Shown here: piece after piece, positions 53,095 through 61,433 of the stretch
How the letters are laid out: the number at the start of each line of letters is the position of its first letter
Position numbering within the stretch: the stretch's first letter is position 1
Source of the DNA: JABDFW01 sp035550215
Lineage (GTDB): Bacteria > Bacteroidota > Bacteroidia > Chitinophagales > Chitinophagaceae
DNA: 64,000 bases
Direction: 5' to 3'
Assembly (NCBI GenBank): GCA_035550215.1
Contig: DASZPM010000026.1
Coordinates: 62,001-126,000 of the forward strand
Notes under the pieces: model-generated
Told to the model about the DNA's origin: nothing
The model's input: the letters and a program-made list of their open reading frames with translations, nothing else
The model's database searches: none
Made by a program: the position numbers and the translations under genes

Positions 53095-54270
53095 ATGACA
53101 GCAAAAAACACCATATATTATACCTGTAAAAGATTGCTTTGGCTGGCATCAGTAATATCTGTTGGCTGTAAGGAACATTATCGCCCTCCCGTAATTACTA
53201 CTAACCGGAACTATCTTGTAGTTGATGGAGTTATTGTTAGCGGCAACGATTCAACCATAATTAAATTAAGCAGAACTATAAGAATAAGCGACACTATTTT
53301 ACCGGCGCCTGAAACAGGGGCAACAGTAATAGTTAAGGGCGAAAGTGGTGACCAGTACCCCCTTACTGAAGAAGGCGGCGGAAGATATGTATCGGCCGGG
53401 CTGAAACTCAATGTCAACCAACAATACCAGCTTACCATTAATACTACCGACGGCAAGTTGTATGAAAGTGATTTTGTTGAGGTTAAACAATCACCGCCTA
53501 TCGACAGCGTTTACTGGTACCAGGACAAAAATAATAATGTTGAGGTAGGCGTTTCAACACATGACCCCTTAAACCAGGCAAAATACTACCGCTGGGAATA
53601 TGCAGAAACATGGATATACCATACTAAGTATTACTCGACAGTTGACTGGGTTGACAGCCAGGTTGTTTTGCGGCCGCCAAACGAACAGGTGTACTATTGC
53701 TGGTCAAGCGAAAAATCCGGCAATGTAAATATTTATTCCACTGCAAAGCTTGCGGACGATGTGGCATCAAACATACATGTGGCAGAAGTACCAAACTCCT
53801 CAGAAAAAATAGGCTATACGTTCAGCATACTGGTAAACCAATACGCGCTTACAAAAGACGCTTATGATTTTTGGGATGAGTTGAAACAGAACACCGAACA
53901 GTTGGGTACCCTGTTTGACCCACAGCCGGGACAAGTGCCCACCAATATACAGTGTGTAAATGACCCCGGGCAGGTTGTTATCGGGTACGTCAGCGTATCG
54001 TCGCTGCAGCAGCAGCGGATATTTATAAACCGGGCCCAGCTTAAATACTGGGATTTTGTACCATATTTTGACTATTATACTGACTATTGTGTACGCAGGA
54101 TTGTGCCCGAAGACAGCATGAATTATTTTTTCCCGGCAAACAAGCCATCCCGTTATGTAATTGTGGGGGAAGACCATGTGCAGCCTACAACATACGAATT
54201 GATGTTTTACGCCTGCGCTGATTGCCGTGATCACGGAGGCACAAACATAAAACCACCATTTTGGCCATGA
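53095..54270 (+). CDS. DUF4249 lipoprotein, copy 3 of 4
   Basis: A 391-residue paralogue, the longest of the set. The lipoprotein signal (LLWLASVISVGC) leads to CKEHYRPP. Shared blocks are VVDGVIVSGNDSTIIKLSRT, KYYRWEYAETWIYH, ILVNQYALTKDAYDFWDELK, TNIQCVNDP and QQRIFINRAQL. An extra stretch near residues 325-365 accounts for its length. The tail is CADCRDHGGT and KPPFWP. Its ATG joins the TAA of copy 2 with no gap, and its own TGA is one base before the ATG of copy 4. Confidence 0.87.
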   Translation: MTAKNTIYYTCKRLLWLASVISVGCKEHYRPPVITTNRNYLVVDGVIVSGNDSTIIKLSRTIRISDTILPAPETGATVIVKGESGDQYPLTEEGGGRYVSAGLKLNVNQQYQLTINTTDGKLYESDFVEVKQSPPIDSVYWYQDKNNNVEVGVSTHDPLNQAKYYRWEYAETWIYHTKYYSTVDWVDSQVVLRPPNEQVYYCWSSEKSGNVNIYSTAKLADDVASNIHVAEVPNSSEKIGYTFSILVNQYALTKDAYDFWDELKQNTEQLGTLFDPQPGQVPTNIQCVNDPGQVVIGYVSVSSLQQQRIFINRAQLKYWDFVPYFDYYTDYCVRRIVPEDSMNYFFPANKPSRYVIVGEDHVQPTTYELMFYACADCRDHGGTNIKPPFWP

Positions 54271-54271
54271 T

Positions 54272-55435
54272 ATGAAACCCAATGCCGCTACATATAATCA
54301 TTTGCTGCTGGTTACCTTAACCTTATTAGCAGTAGTTGCTTGCAGGCAACGGTATCAGCCACCGGTTGCAAGCAGCAGCGGCGGCATTTTGGTGGTAGAC
54401 GGGTTTATTGTACCCGGCAACGATTCAACGTTTATACTGCTTAGCAGAACTGCCGGGATAAGTGACACAATAAAACCAACCCCTGAAACAGGTGCAGAAG
54501 TGAAAGTAACAGGCGAAGCGGGCGACGAACACAAACTTTTTGCTGATACTTTTGCCGGGCGCTATATATCACACGGGTTAAACCTTAACCCCGCACAAAA
54601 ATACCGGCTTGTGGTTGTTACCGCAGACGGCCGGCAATACCAGTCAGATTTATTGACGGTAAAAACCTGCCCTGCTATTGACAGCCTTAGCTGGGACAGA
54701 GACTCCACGGGCAATGCGCAGGTATATGTAAGCAGTCACGATGATAACGCCCAATCAATATACTACAAATGGGATTATGTTGAAACATGGGTGTATCATT
54801 CATCTATTGAAACCTATTTTGACTGGGTTGACCGCCACTCAGTTTTTTTGCAGCCTGAAGACCGTTTTTATTATTGCTGGCATAGCCATAACTCAACTAA
54901 TGTCAATATCAGTTCCACCGCAAAGCTTGGAAGGGACGTGGTTTACAGGCAGCCGGTTATCACTGTTAAAAAAGGCACGGAACAAATCTCAGTTAAGTAC
55001 AGCATATTAGTAAACCAATATGTGCTTACTAAAGAAGCGTATGAATTTTGGGACGGCCTTAAAAAATCAAACGAGCAGATAGGTAGCCTGTTTGACCAGC
55101 AGCCCACACAGCTTGAAACAAACATGCATTGCACTACTGATACATCGCAAAAAGTTGTGGGGTATGTTAGTATATCAGAGAGGCAAACAAAAAGATTGTT
55201 TATTAAAAATATCGACCTGCCCGGGTGGGACCATGTGCCCTATTATACCGGCTTTAAATGCGACACAATTAATGCAAACGACGTTGAAATGGACAAATAT
55301 TTTCCGCCAAACGGGCAGCATAACTACTCGTATCTTGGTAAATCGCTGGGTGCAGAAAATGTAATAATGAAAAAGGACTGTGTTGATTGCCGCGTATTTG
55401 GCGGCACAAACAAAAAACCGCCGTTTTGGCAATAA
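54272..55435 (+). CDS. DUF4249 lipoprotein, copy 4 of 4
   Basis: A 387-residue paralogue. The lipoprotein signal (LLVTLTLLAVVAC) leads to CRQRYQPP. Shared blocks are VVDGFIVPGNDSTFILLSRT, IYYKWDYVETWVYH, ILVNQYVLTKEAYEFWDGLK, TNMHCTTD and KRLFIKNIDL. The tail is CVDCRVFGGT and KPPFWQ, with Gln in place of the last Pro. It ends 59 nt before the ATG of the large MG2-like gene, which is in the same direction. Confidence 0.87.
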   Translation: MKPNAATYNHLLLVTLTLLAVVACRQRYQPPVASSSGGILVVDGFIVPGNDSTFILLSRTAGISDTIKPTPETGAEVKVTGEAGDEHKLFADTFAGRYISHGLNLNPAQKYRLVVVTADGRQYQSDLLTVKTCPAIDSLSWDRDSTGNAQVYVSSHDDNAQSIYYKWDYVETWVYHSSIETYFDWVDRHSVFLQPEDRFYYCWHSHNSTNVNISSTAKLGRDVVYRQPVITVKKGTEQISVKYSILVNQYVLTKEAYEFWDGLKKSNEQIGSLFDQQPTQLETNMHCTTDTSQKVVGYVSISERQTKRLFIKNIDLPGWDHVPYYTGFKCDTINANDVEMDKYFPPNGQHNYSYLGKSLGAENVIMKKDCVDCRVFGGTNKKPPFWQ

Positions 55436-55494
55436 CAATTATGCGCGAAATTGGCTGTTATAATATGATACCAATATTTAAATATTTTAACCGT

Positions 55495-57870
55495 ATGCAA
55501 CCAAAAAAACTATTGCTTTGCTGTTTGCTGTTATTGTGCACATTATGCTCCTTCGGGCAGAGCGAAACGGCATTGCAAAACCTGCAGCAACAATTTAATA
55601 ATTACGGCAAGCAGGAAATACAGGAAAAGATTTTTGTGCATACGGATAAAGATTTTTTTGTGGCCGGCGAAATAATATGGTTTAAAGTATATGCCGTTGA
55701 AGCCAGCGGCAATACGCCAACAGGTATAAGCAAAGTGGCATACGTTGAGGTGACCGACGCCGACAAAAAACCTGTGATGCAAGCTAAAATAAACCTGGCC
55801 GCCGGCAGCGGCAGCGGCTCATTTCAGCTACCCACTTCTGTAAAGTCGGGCAATTATATGTTACGCGCTTACACAAACTGGATGAAAAACTTCGGCGCCG
55901 ACCTCTATTTTTCAAAACAACTTACTATTATCAATACATTCAGGGACCTTGAACGCAGGCAAAACAAAGACTCCGCTATGTACGATGCACGCTTTTTGCC
56001 CGAGGGCGGCAACCTGGTAAATAATATTGAAAGTAAAGTAGCCTTCAGAATACTTGACCAGCATGGCAGGGGTGTTAGCTGCAGCGGCAGAATTATTGAT
56101 CAAAACGGCCAGCCCATTGTATCATTCACAACCGCAAAATTTGGCATAGGCAGCTTTATGTTTACTCCTGCCGCAGGCAGTAAATATTCGGCTGTTATTA
56201 CCATAAACAATACAACAATTACAAGGCCCCTGCCTGATGCCTACAGCCAGGGTTATGTTATACACGTAACTGATGCAGGCAGCAGCGTAAATGTAAATGT
56301 TACCAGTACTGAAGGGTACACACCTGTTTACCTGCTGGTTAATACCGGCCTGAATGTAAAGGCTGCTGATGCCAAACAACTGCAAAATGGTAAAACGGTG
56401 TTTACAGTAGATAAAGCTTCCCTCGGCGATGGCATTACCCATTTCACCCTTTTTAATGCACAGGCAGTGCCGGTATGCGAAAGGCTTTATTTTAAAAGGC
56501 CGGAACAAAAACTGCTTATTGATGTGCAGCCGGGCAGCGGGGAATATACAGCCCGCAAAAAAATTACCATTGATATTAGCGCAAAAGACCAAAGCAACGC
56601 ACCGCAAATGGCAGATATGTCAATGGCGGTGTACAGGGTTGATTCATTTCAGGCTTCGCCGCAGCAAAGTATAATGAGTTACCTTTTATTGAATGCAGAT
56701 TTGAGGGGAACGATAGAATCGCCCGACTATTACATAAACAACAACAATGCTGAAGCAAACGAGGCCCTTGATAACCTTATGCTTACCCACGGCTGGAGCA
56801 GGTTTTCATGGAACAACATTACGCAAAGTAAAACCACTTTCGATTACCTGCCGGAGTACGAAGGGCATATTGTACTGGCCAAAATATCAGATAAAAGAAC
56901 AGGGCAGCCGGCAGAAAATATTGACGCTTATCTATCAGTACCCGGCAAAAATTTTAAGCTTGCCATAGCGAAAAGCGATAAAGACGGGATGCTGCAATTT
57001 AATGTGAGGGATTTTATTGGCGGTGATGAAATAATAGTGCAGACCGACCAGCAAAAAGACAGTACCTACCGGATAGACATTATTAACCCCTTCTCTGAAA
57101 AATTTGGAATGGAGCAACCGGGATATTTCTCTGTTTCCCAGGATATGCAAGACCTGCTGGTGCAGCATAGCATAAACACACAGGTGCAAAATGTTTACCT
57201 GGGCGATAAAACCCGGCAATTTTACGGCGCCGATGTGGACACACTACCGTTTTACGGTTACCCATCCAAAAGCTACCTGCTGGATGATTATGTGCGCTTT
57301 ACCACCATGGAAGAAGTGTTGAGAGAGTATGTTGCCGAGGTTGCTGTAAGAAGGCAAAGAAGTAACTATGTGCTGAAAGTGTCTGACGACCCGCATAATA
57401 TATTTTTTGACGACAATCCCCTTGTAATGGTTGACGGGGTTCCTTTTTTTAATATGGATTCCGTAATTGCACTAAACCCCCTTAAAATAAGCAGGCTGGA
57501 TGTGGTTACCCATAAATATTATTTTGGCCCCGCGGTGCTTGAAGGTGTAGTGAGTTATTCAACGTATAAAGGAGATTTAGATGGCATACCTTTAGACCCC
57601 GCATCACTTGTGCTTGAATATAATGGCATGCAGTTGCAAAGAGAATTTTATTACCCCAAATACGATAACCCGCAGGCAATAAGCAGCAGGCTGCCTGACT
57701 TCAGGGATGTGCTGTACTGGTCGCCCAATGTAAAAACAGACGGAAAGACCGGCACAACCCAGGCAAGCTTTTATTCATCGGATTTACCAGGCACTTACGC
57801 GATAGTAATACAGGGTATAACGGCAACAGGCAAAATGGGCAGCAGTGTACATTATATTACGGTGAGGTAA
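55495..57870 (+). CDS. Large exported protein with MG2-like and receptor plug-like domains
   Basis: A 791-residue protein. ATG at 55495 gives a signal peptide (QPKKLLLCCLLLLCTLCSFGQ); in-frame ATGs at 55465 and 55441 would only extend it. The domain after residue 40 (EKIFVHTDKDFFVAGEIIWF, FQLPTSVKSGNYMLRAYTNW) is the alpha-2-macroglobulin MG2-like domain typical of large Bacteroidota surface proteins. A C-terminal domain (NPLVMVDGVPFFNMDSVIAL, ISRLDVVTHKYYFGPAVLEG) resembles a TonB receptor plug, but no beta barrel follows. It ends the operon. A role in assembly or function of the receptor system is inferred from position. Confidence 0.8.
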   Translation: MQPKKLLLCCLLLLCTLCSFGQSETALQNLQQQFNNYGKQEIQEKIFVHTDKDFFVAGEIIWFKVYAVEASGNTPTGISKVAYVEVTDADKKPVMQAKINLAAGSGSGSFQLPTSVKSGNYMLRAYTNWMKNFGADLYFSKQLTIINTFRDLERRQNKDSAMYDARFLPEGGNLVNNIESKVAFRILDQHGRGVSCSGRIIDQNGQPIVSFTTAKFGIGSFMFTPAAGSKYSAVITINNTTITRPLPDAYSQGYVIHVTDAGSSVNVNVTSTEGYTPVYLLVNTGLNVKAADAKQLQNGKTVFTVDKASLGDGITHFTLFNAQAVPVCERLYFKRPEQKLLIDVQPGSGEYTARKKITIDISAKDQSNAPQMADMSMAVYRVDSFQASPQQSIMSYLLLNADLRGTIESPDYYINNNNAEANEALDNLMLTHGWSRFSWNNITQSKTTFDYLPEYEGHIVLAKISDKRTGQPAENIDAYLSVPGKNFKLAIAKSDKDGMLQFNVRDFIGGDEIIVQTDQQKDSTYRIDIINPFSEKFGMEQPGYFSVSQDMQDLLVQHSINTQVQNVYLGDKTRQFYGADVDTLPFYGYPSKSYLLDDYVRFTTMEEVLREYVAEVAVRRQRSNYVLKVSDDPHNIFFDDNPLVMVDGVPFFNMDSVIALNPLKISRLDVVTHKYYFGPAVLEGVVSYSTYKGDLDGIPLDPASLVLEYNGMQLQREFYYPKYDNPQAISSRLPDFRDVLYWSPNVKTDGKTGTTQASFYSSDLPGTYAIVIQGITATGKMGSSVHYITVR

Positions 57871-57902
57871 AATAAAAGCGCAGTGTTGTATGCCGGCGAT
57901 TG

Positions 57903-58751
57903 TCAGTTATTATGCTTCAGTAACCCCGCGATAACGGTTAGCACACTGTTGGTGAGAAAAATTTCGTGCCCCGCGCCTTTTACAGTAACAAGCCTGGCAT
58001 TGAGGCCACGTTGTTTCAACTGGTTATAGTAGTTAATGCTAAGCGTTGTTGGCGCTACATTATCCTTGTCACCCGTAACAATAACAATGTTTGTTTTTTT
58101 GCTTATGCCATTTACCAGCTCATTGGGTGATAAACTTTGCACCGGTGTATCCCACACCTTAGCATTGTTTTGCAGCACTTTCATGTGCGCCCGCCATTCG
58201 GTTACATTGCAGGGGCATGATACAATGGCCGCTGCATCAGCAATGCCGGGGTGTGTACTTATTATATCTGCCGTAATAGCCGAGCCTCCTGAATGGCCTG
58301 CAATAACCGTATTAGCAGGATGATACAATACTTTAAGATTATTTATGGCCGCGGCAATATCATCCACTACTCCCTTTGTGTAGTTATCGCCCGTGGTAAG
58401 ACCGCGAACACCGGGTGAATGAACGTTTTCACTATCGGTATAGCCCGGCCTTAAAATAGCTACAGCAAGTGTATTGGTATTTTCTTTTGCTAACAGGCTG
58501 ACCAGTATATACTGGTAGCCGGGGTTATTAAACGGTGCATCACCATGCAAAACAATCACCAGGTTGGGGTGCGCCGTTATGCCGGCGCTTTTGTATGTTT
58601 TAATATGCAATGAGTCGTGCAATGTGCTAACCCAATTTTCTGTATCCTGCACAACATTTTTACCGGTAAGCTGTTTGCCGCTGCTGCAGGCAGCAAATAC
58701 AAGAAGGCCGATAGTTACAATACCGGCGAAATATTTTTTGCAATAACCCAT
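57903..58751 (-). CDS. Alpha/beta-hydrolase lipoprotein
   Basis: A 282-residue protein with a lipoprotein signal (FAGIVTIGLLVFAAC). The nucleophile Ser lies in VIAGHSGGSAITADIIS (G-H-S-G-G), the Asp in IVIVTGDKDNVAPT and the His in VKGAGHEIFLT, which complete a classic triad. VIVLHGDAPFNNPGYQY carries the oxyanion-hole region. It is probably a periplasmic or outer-membrane-associated esterase or peptidase of unknown substrate. It converges on the DUF4249 operon, with 32 nt between stops and no clear terminator. Confidence 0.8.
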   Translation of the reverse strand: MGYCKKYFAGIVTIGLLVFAACSSGKQLTGKNVVQDTENWVSTLHDSLHIKTYKSAGITAHPNLVIVLHGDAPFNNPGYQYILVSLLAKENTNTLAVAILRPGYTDSENVHSPGVRGLTTGDNYTKGVVDDIAAAINNLKVLYHPANTVIAGHSGGSAITADIISTHPGIADAAAIVSCPCNVTEWRAHMKVLQNNAKVWDTPVQSLSPNELVNGISKKTNIVIVTGDKDNVAPTTLSINYYNQLKQRGLNARLVTVKGAGHEIFLTNSVLTVIAGLLKHNN

Positions 58752-58832
58752 TATACCCTATTTTATAATAAAAGGTGCAATATACAACCCCTGCAACATT
58801 GCATAAACCACTGTTAATGCATACTCTTTTTA

Positions 58833-58906
58833 CGTGTCTTAAACAAGATGTTAAAAAATATTTTTTATATTATTATTATACACATCTGCCTTCGTGTTTT
58901 AAACAA
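58833..58906. repeat. AT-rich palindrome and direct repeat in the divergent gap
   Basis: AAAAAATATTTTTT (58853-58866) is a perfect 14-bp palindrome. CGTGTCTTAAACAA (58833-58846) recurs as CGTGTTTTAAACAA (58893-58906), one mismatch and exactly 60 bp apart. The gap lies between the hydrolase gene (minus) and the coiled-coil protein gene (plus), so both could be operator elements. Confidence 0.4.
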
Positions 58907-59027
58907 CTGCTTATTTTAGCAATTAAACGTTTGCAGTATATATTGGTCAAATGTAGTTTTAGGTACAGCCACGGTATGTTTTGTGAAACCGGGTATTACG
59001 TGGCCCTGGTATTTTAAACGCAGAATA

Positions 59028-60221
59028 ATGAAAAAAGTATTTGTACTTGCAGTTTCGTGTTTACAATTTGTTCTTCTTTTTGGCCAGGCGCCTGACTCAC
59101 TCAACACAGAAAAAAATTTACGGGATAAAATATTAGGCGATATACAATCAAGCCTTGATAAAAAAAGCGCGTCGTTCGACAGTACTATCACGCATATTAA
59201 CAGCCGCGTTGATAACCTTGACAGCGTTATAAAAACAACTACCAGCGTAAAAGAAAAAGCGGATAAACTGGCGGAACGCGTGCAGGTGCTTGAAAGCAAA
59301 CAGAAAGCCGAAGAAGAAAATGAGCTGAATATATACCAGGCAAATTACCAAAGCGCCGTGGTAAACCTCGTATCAATGGACAGGGAGATAAAGCCGCTGC
59401 TGTTGTTTGATGTATCACGTCAATTTTTCTCAGACCTTAACCAGGCCGGCAACCCCATGAACTACGCAGGCTACAAAGAATGGTTCAATAAGTTTAACAA
59501 GTATGTAAAAGACAATAAGTCTGATGAATCCCTTCTTACTGTTACCAACAACCTGCTTACATTCTCCGGCGGCACCGCACAATATGTGCCGGTGGTAGGG
59601 CCTGTTAGCTCGGTATTGTTTGCGGGCATGTCAACTTATGTAACATCGCTGGGCAAAAGGCAGAGGGCCTTGCGGGAAGAGAGCGAGAAAATGATAACGC
59701 TTACCATGAAGGTTAGCCAGTTTGATTATGATAAGGGCGAGATTGAGCATGAATGGGAACTGATAACAGACGAATTAATGAACCTTAAAAACCTTTACGC
59801 GCGCAGCCTGCACAGCAACCTTGCCATGCTGAAAACAGACAGCACGGAGTTTAACGAGAATTTCTCCAACGAGAGCGATGCTGAAAAACGGTACCAATAC
59901 CTTACTGCGATACGGCAAAAGGCAAGCGATTATGTAGAAGCACAGAAAACCGGCGCACCAAAGGACTGGAAGGAAGCGGTGTATAACCAGATGATGCAGG
60001 TGCAGTCATTAAAAATGCGCTTCGGGCAAATTACATTCAGGATAAACGAAAACATTATTAAGTACGGCGGCCTTTTTGAAAAATATAAAAACGATGCAGA
60101 AATAGGCGTTAAGATGACCGATCTTGAGGCCAAGCTGCAACAGCTAAAAGAAATATTTGATAAAGCGTTTGACCCGCTTGACTATATTAATTCTGCCACG
60201 AGAATGTACAAGGTAGCGTAG
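59028..60221 (+). CDS. Secreted coiled-coil protein with a central hydrophobic segment
   Basis: A 397-residue protein of no recognised family. ATG at 59028 gives a signal peptide (KKVFVLAVSCLQFVLLFGQ). Residues about 25-105 are a coiled coil (LDKKSASFDSTITHINSRVD, VKEKADKLAERVQVLESKQK). Near residues 180-212 lies the only hydrophobic stretch (TAQYVPVVGPVSSVLFAGMS), followed by long charged helices to the end (MTDLEAKLQQLKEIFDKAFD). The layout of long helices around one hydrophobic hairpin is like that of ClyA/Hbl-type alpha-helical pore-forming proteins, but it may simply be a membrane-associated scaffold. A palindrome-bearing gap lies upstream. Confidence 0.6.
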   Translation: MKKVFVLAVSCLQFVLLFGQAPDSLNTEKNLRDKILGDIQSSLDKKSASFDSTITHINSRVDNLDSVIKTTTSVKEKADKLAERVQVLESKQKAEEENELNIYQANYQSAVVNLVSMDREIKPLLLFDVSRQFFSDLNQAGNPMNYAGYKEWFNKFNKYVKDNKSDESLLTVTNNLLTFSGGTAQYVPVVGPVSSVLFAGMSTYVTSLGKRQRALREESEKMITLTMKVSQFDYDKGEIEHEWELITDELMNLKNLYARSLHSNLAMLKTDSTEFNENFSNESDAEKRYQYLTAIRQKASDYVEAQKTGAPKDWKEAVYNQMMQVQSLKMRFGQITFRINENIIKYGGLFEKYKNDAEIGVKMTDLEAKLQQLKEIFDKAFDPLDYINSATRMYKVA

Positions 60222-60252
60222 GTTTTACGCTACCCCCGCACAACAAGTTACT

Positions 60253-60678
60253 TTATGCTTCCAGCATTCTTTTAAGGTCAAGCTTGCGCATTTGCAACAC
60301 AACGTTCATTACTCGTTGTGCCCTTGCCGGGTCTTGCATCAGCTCACCAATTACTGAAGGCACAATCTGCCATGACACGCCGTATTTATCTTTCAGCCAC
60401 CCGCACATGCTTTCTTCGCCGCCGTCAGCGGTAAGCTTCTCCCAGTAATAATCAATTTCTTCCTGTGTGTCGCAGTTTACCACGAATGAAATTGCCTCGT
60501 CAAACGTAAACTTAGGGCCGCCATTAAGGCCCATAAAACGGTTGCCATTCAATTCAAATATTACCACTACCGGCGTAGACTGAATGATTTTTGAATTTTT
60601 AAATACAGAGCAGTAAAAGTCAGCGGCTGCTTTTGCATTGTTGTTAAACCAGAGGCAGGGAAAGATGTCTTTGTTCAT
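60253..60678 (-). CDS. VOC-family protein, PhnB-like
   Basis: A 141-residue protein of the vicinal oxygen chelate fold, in the 3-demethylubiquinone-9 3-methyltransferase-like (PF06983) group. Landmarks are FPCLWFNNNAKAAADFYCSV, VVVIFELNGNRFMGLNGGP, EAISFVVNCDTQEEIDYYWE and GWLKDKYGVSWQIVPSVIGE. The role in this group is unknown; they often sit with ArsR- or SRPBCC-type genes. Its start is 57 nt from a perfect 18-bp palindrome that may be an operator. Confidence 0.9.
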   Translation of the reverse strand: MNKDIFPCLWFNNNAKAAADFYCSVFKNSKIIQSTPVVVIFELNGNRFMGLNGGPKFTFDEAISFVVNCDTQEEIDYYWEKLTADGGEESMCGWLKDKYGVSWQIVPSVIGELMQDPARAQRVMNVVLQMRKLDLKRMLEA

Positions 60679-60734
60679 ATTTACAATGTTAGGTGTTACA
60701 AAAAAATTTCATACTGCAAGTGTACGCATCATTT

Positions 60735-60752
60735 TGCAACCTATAGGTTGCA
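60735..60752. promoter_or_regulatory. Perfect 18-bp palindrome upstream of the VOC gene
   Basis: TGCAACCTATAGGTTGCA is its own reverse complement. It lies 57 nt from the VOC start (minus) and 176 nt from the DUF1569 start (plus), in the divergent promoter region. The form, two 6-7 bp half-sites with a short centre, is that of a dimeric repressor operator such as an ArsR-type site. Confidence 0.55.
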
Positions 60753-60927
60753 TAAAGAGACATTTTGCGGGGTGGTTTGCGACAAAATTTTTACAGGCAG
60801 GCTATTATCTTAAAATTTTACCGCCCTTAAAATTTAATTCATCCATAAACCGGCGGCTTACTGCTATTGCAACTAATTATGGTATATTTATACCGGCTGC
60901 ACATCCTTCATTAAAAAAACCCCGCGT

Positions 60928-61377
60928 ATGAAAAACTTACTGCAAAAGCCTGTAAAAGACGAAATACTGCAACGTATTGATACACTTACCCCTGCATCAA
61001 AAGCCGTATGGGGCAAAATGAATGTAAACCAGGGATTAAGGCACATGACGATGGCTTTTCAAATATCAGGCGGCGAATTGTCGCCTACGCATGCCAACCC
61101 GCCAAAAATGCCTAAGTGGCTGATGAAGTTTTTTTTGCTGAATGTAAAACCACCAAAAGAAAGGGCCGAAACATTTATTGAAATGAATATGATAGGCAAC
61201 AACATTAACCCTGCTGATTTTGAGGCCGAAAAAGCAAGCCTTAAAAAAGCGGTAGCAGCCTTTGGCAGTGGCACTTTGCTGCCTGAAAATAAACTGGCGG
61301 GAAAATTTACCCGCGACGACTGGGGCAAGCTGAATTATAACCACACCGACCACCACCTGCGGCAGTTTGGGGCGTAA
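60928..61377 (+). CDS. DUF1569 (DinB-like) protein
   Basis: A 149-residue cytoplasmic protein. Landmarks of DUF1569 are LLQKPVKDEILQRIDTLTPA, WGKMNVNQGLRHMTMAFQIS and WGKLNYNHTDHHLRQFGA, with several His residues placed like the metal-binding ones in DinB-like four-helix proteins. No enzymatic role is established; DinB relatives are thiol-dependent enzymes in some cases. It is divergent from the VOC gene, with the 18-bp palindrome in between. Confidence 0.82.
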   Translation: MKNLLQKPVKDEILQRIDTLTPASKAVWGKMNVNQGLRHMTMAFQISGGELSPTHANPPKMPKWLMKFFLLNVKPPKERAETFIEMNMIGNNINPADFEAEKASLKKAVAAFGSGTLLPENKLAGKFTRDDWGKLNYNHTDHHLRQFGA

Positions 61378-61433
61378 GGGTTGCTTTTCCTTAAGTTCCA
61401 GGCAACCTGGATCACTACCCTATTAAGGTGTAG

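Noticed and set aside
50788..55435. SusD-like function for the four lipoproteins
   Set aside because: They lack the SusD/RagB TPR-like helical fold; their sequence is beta-rich and matches DUF4249, so they are not called SusD.
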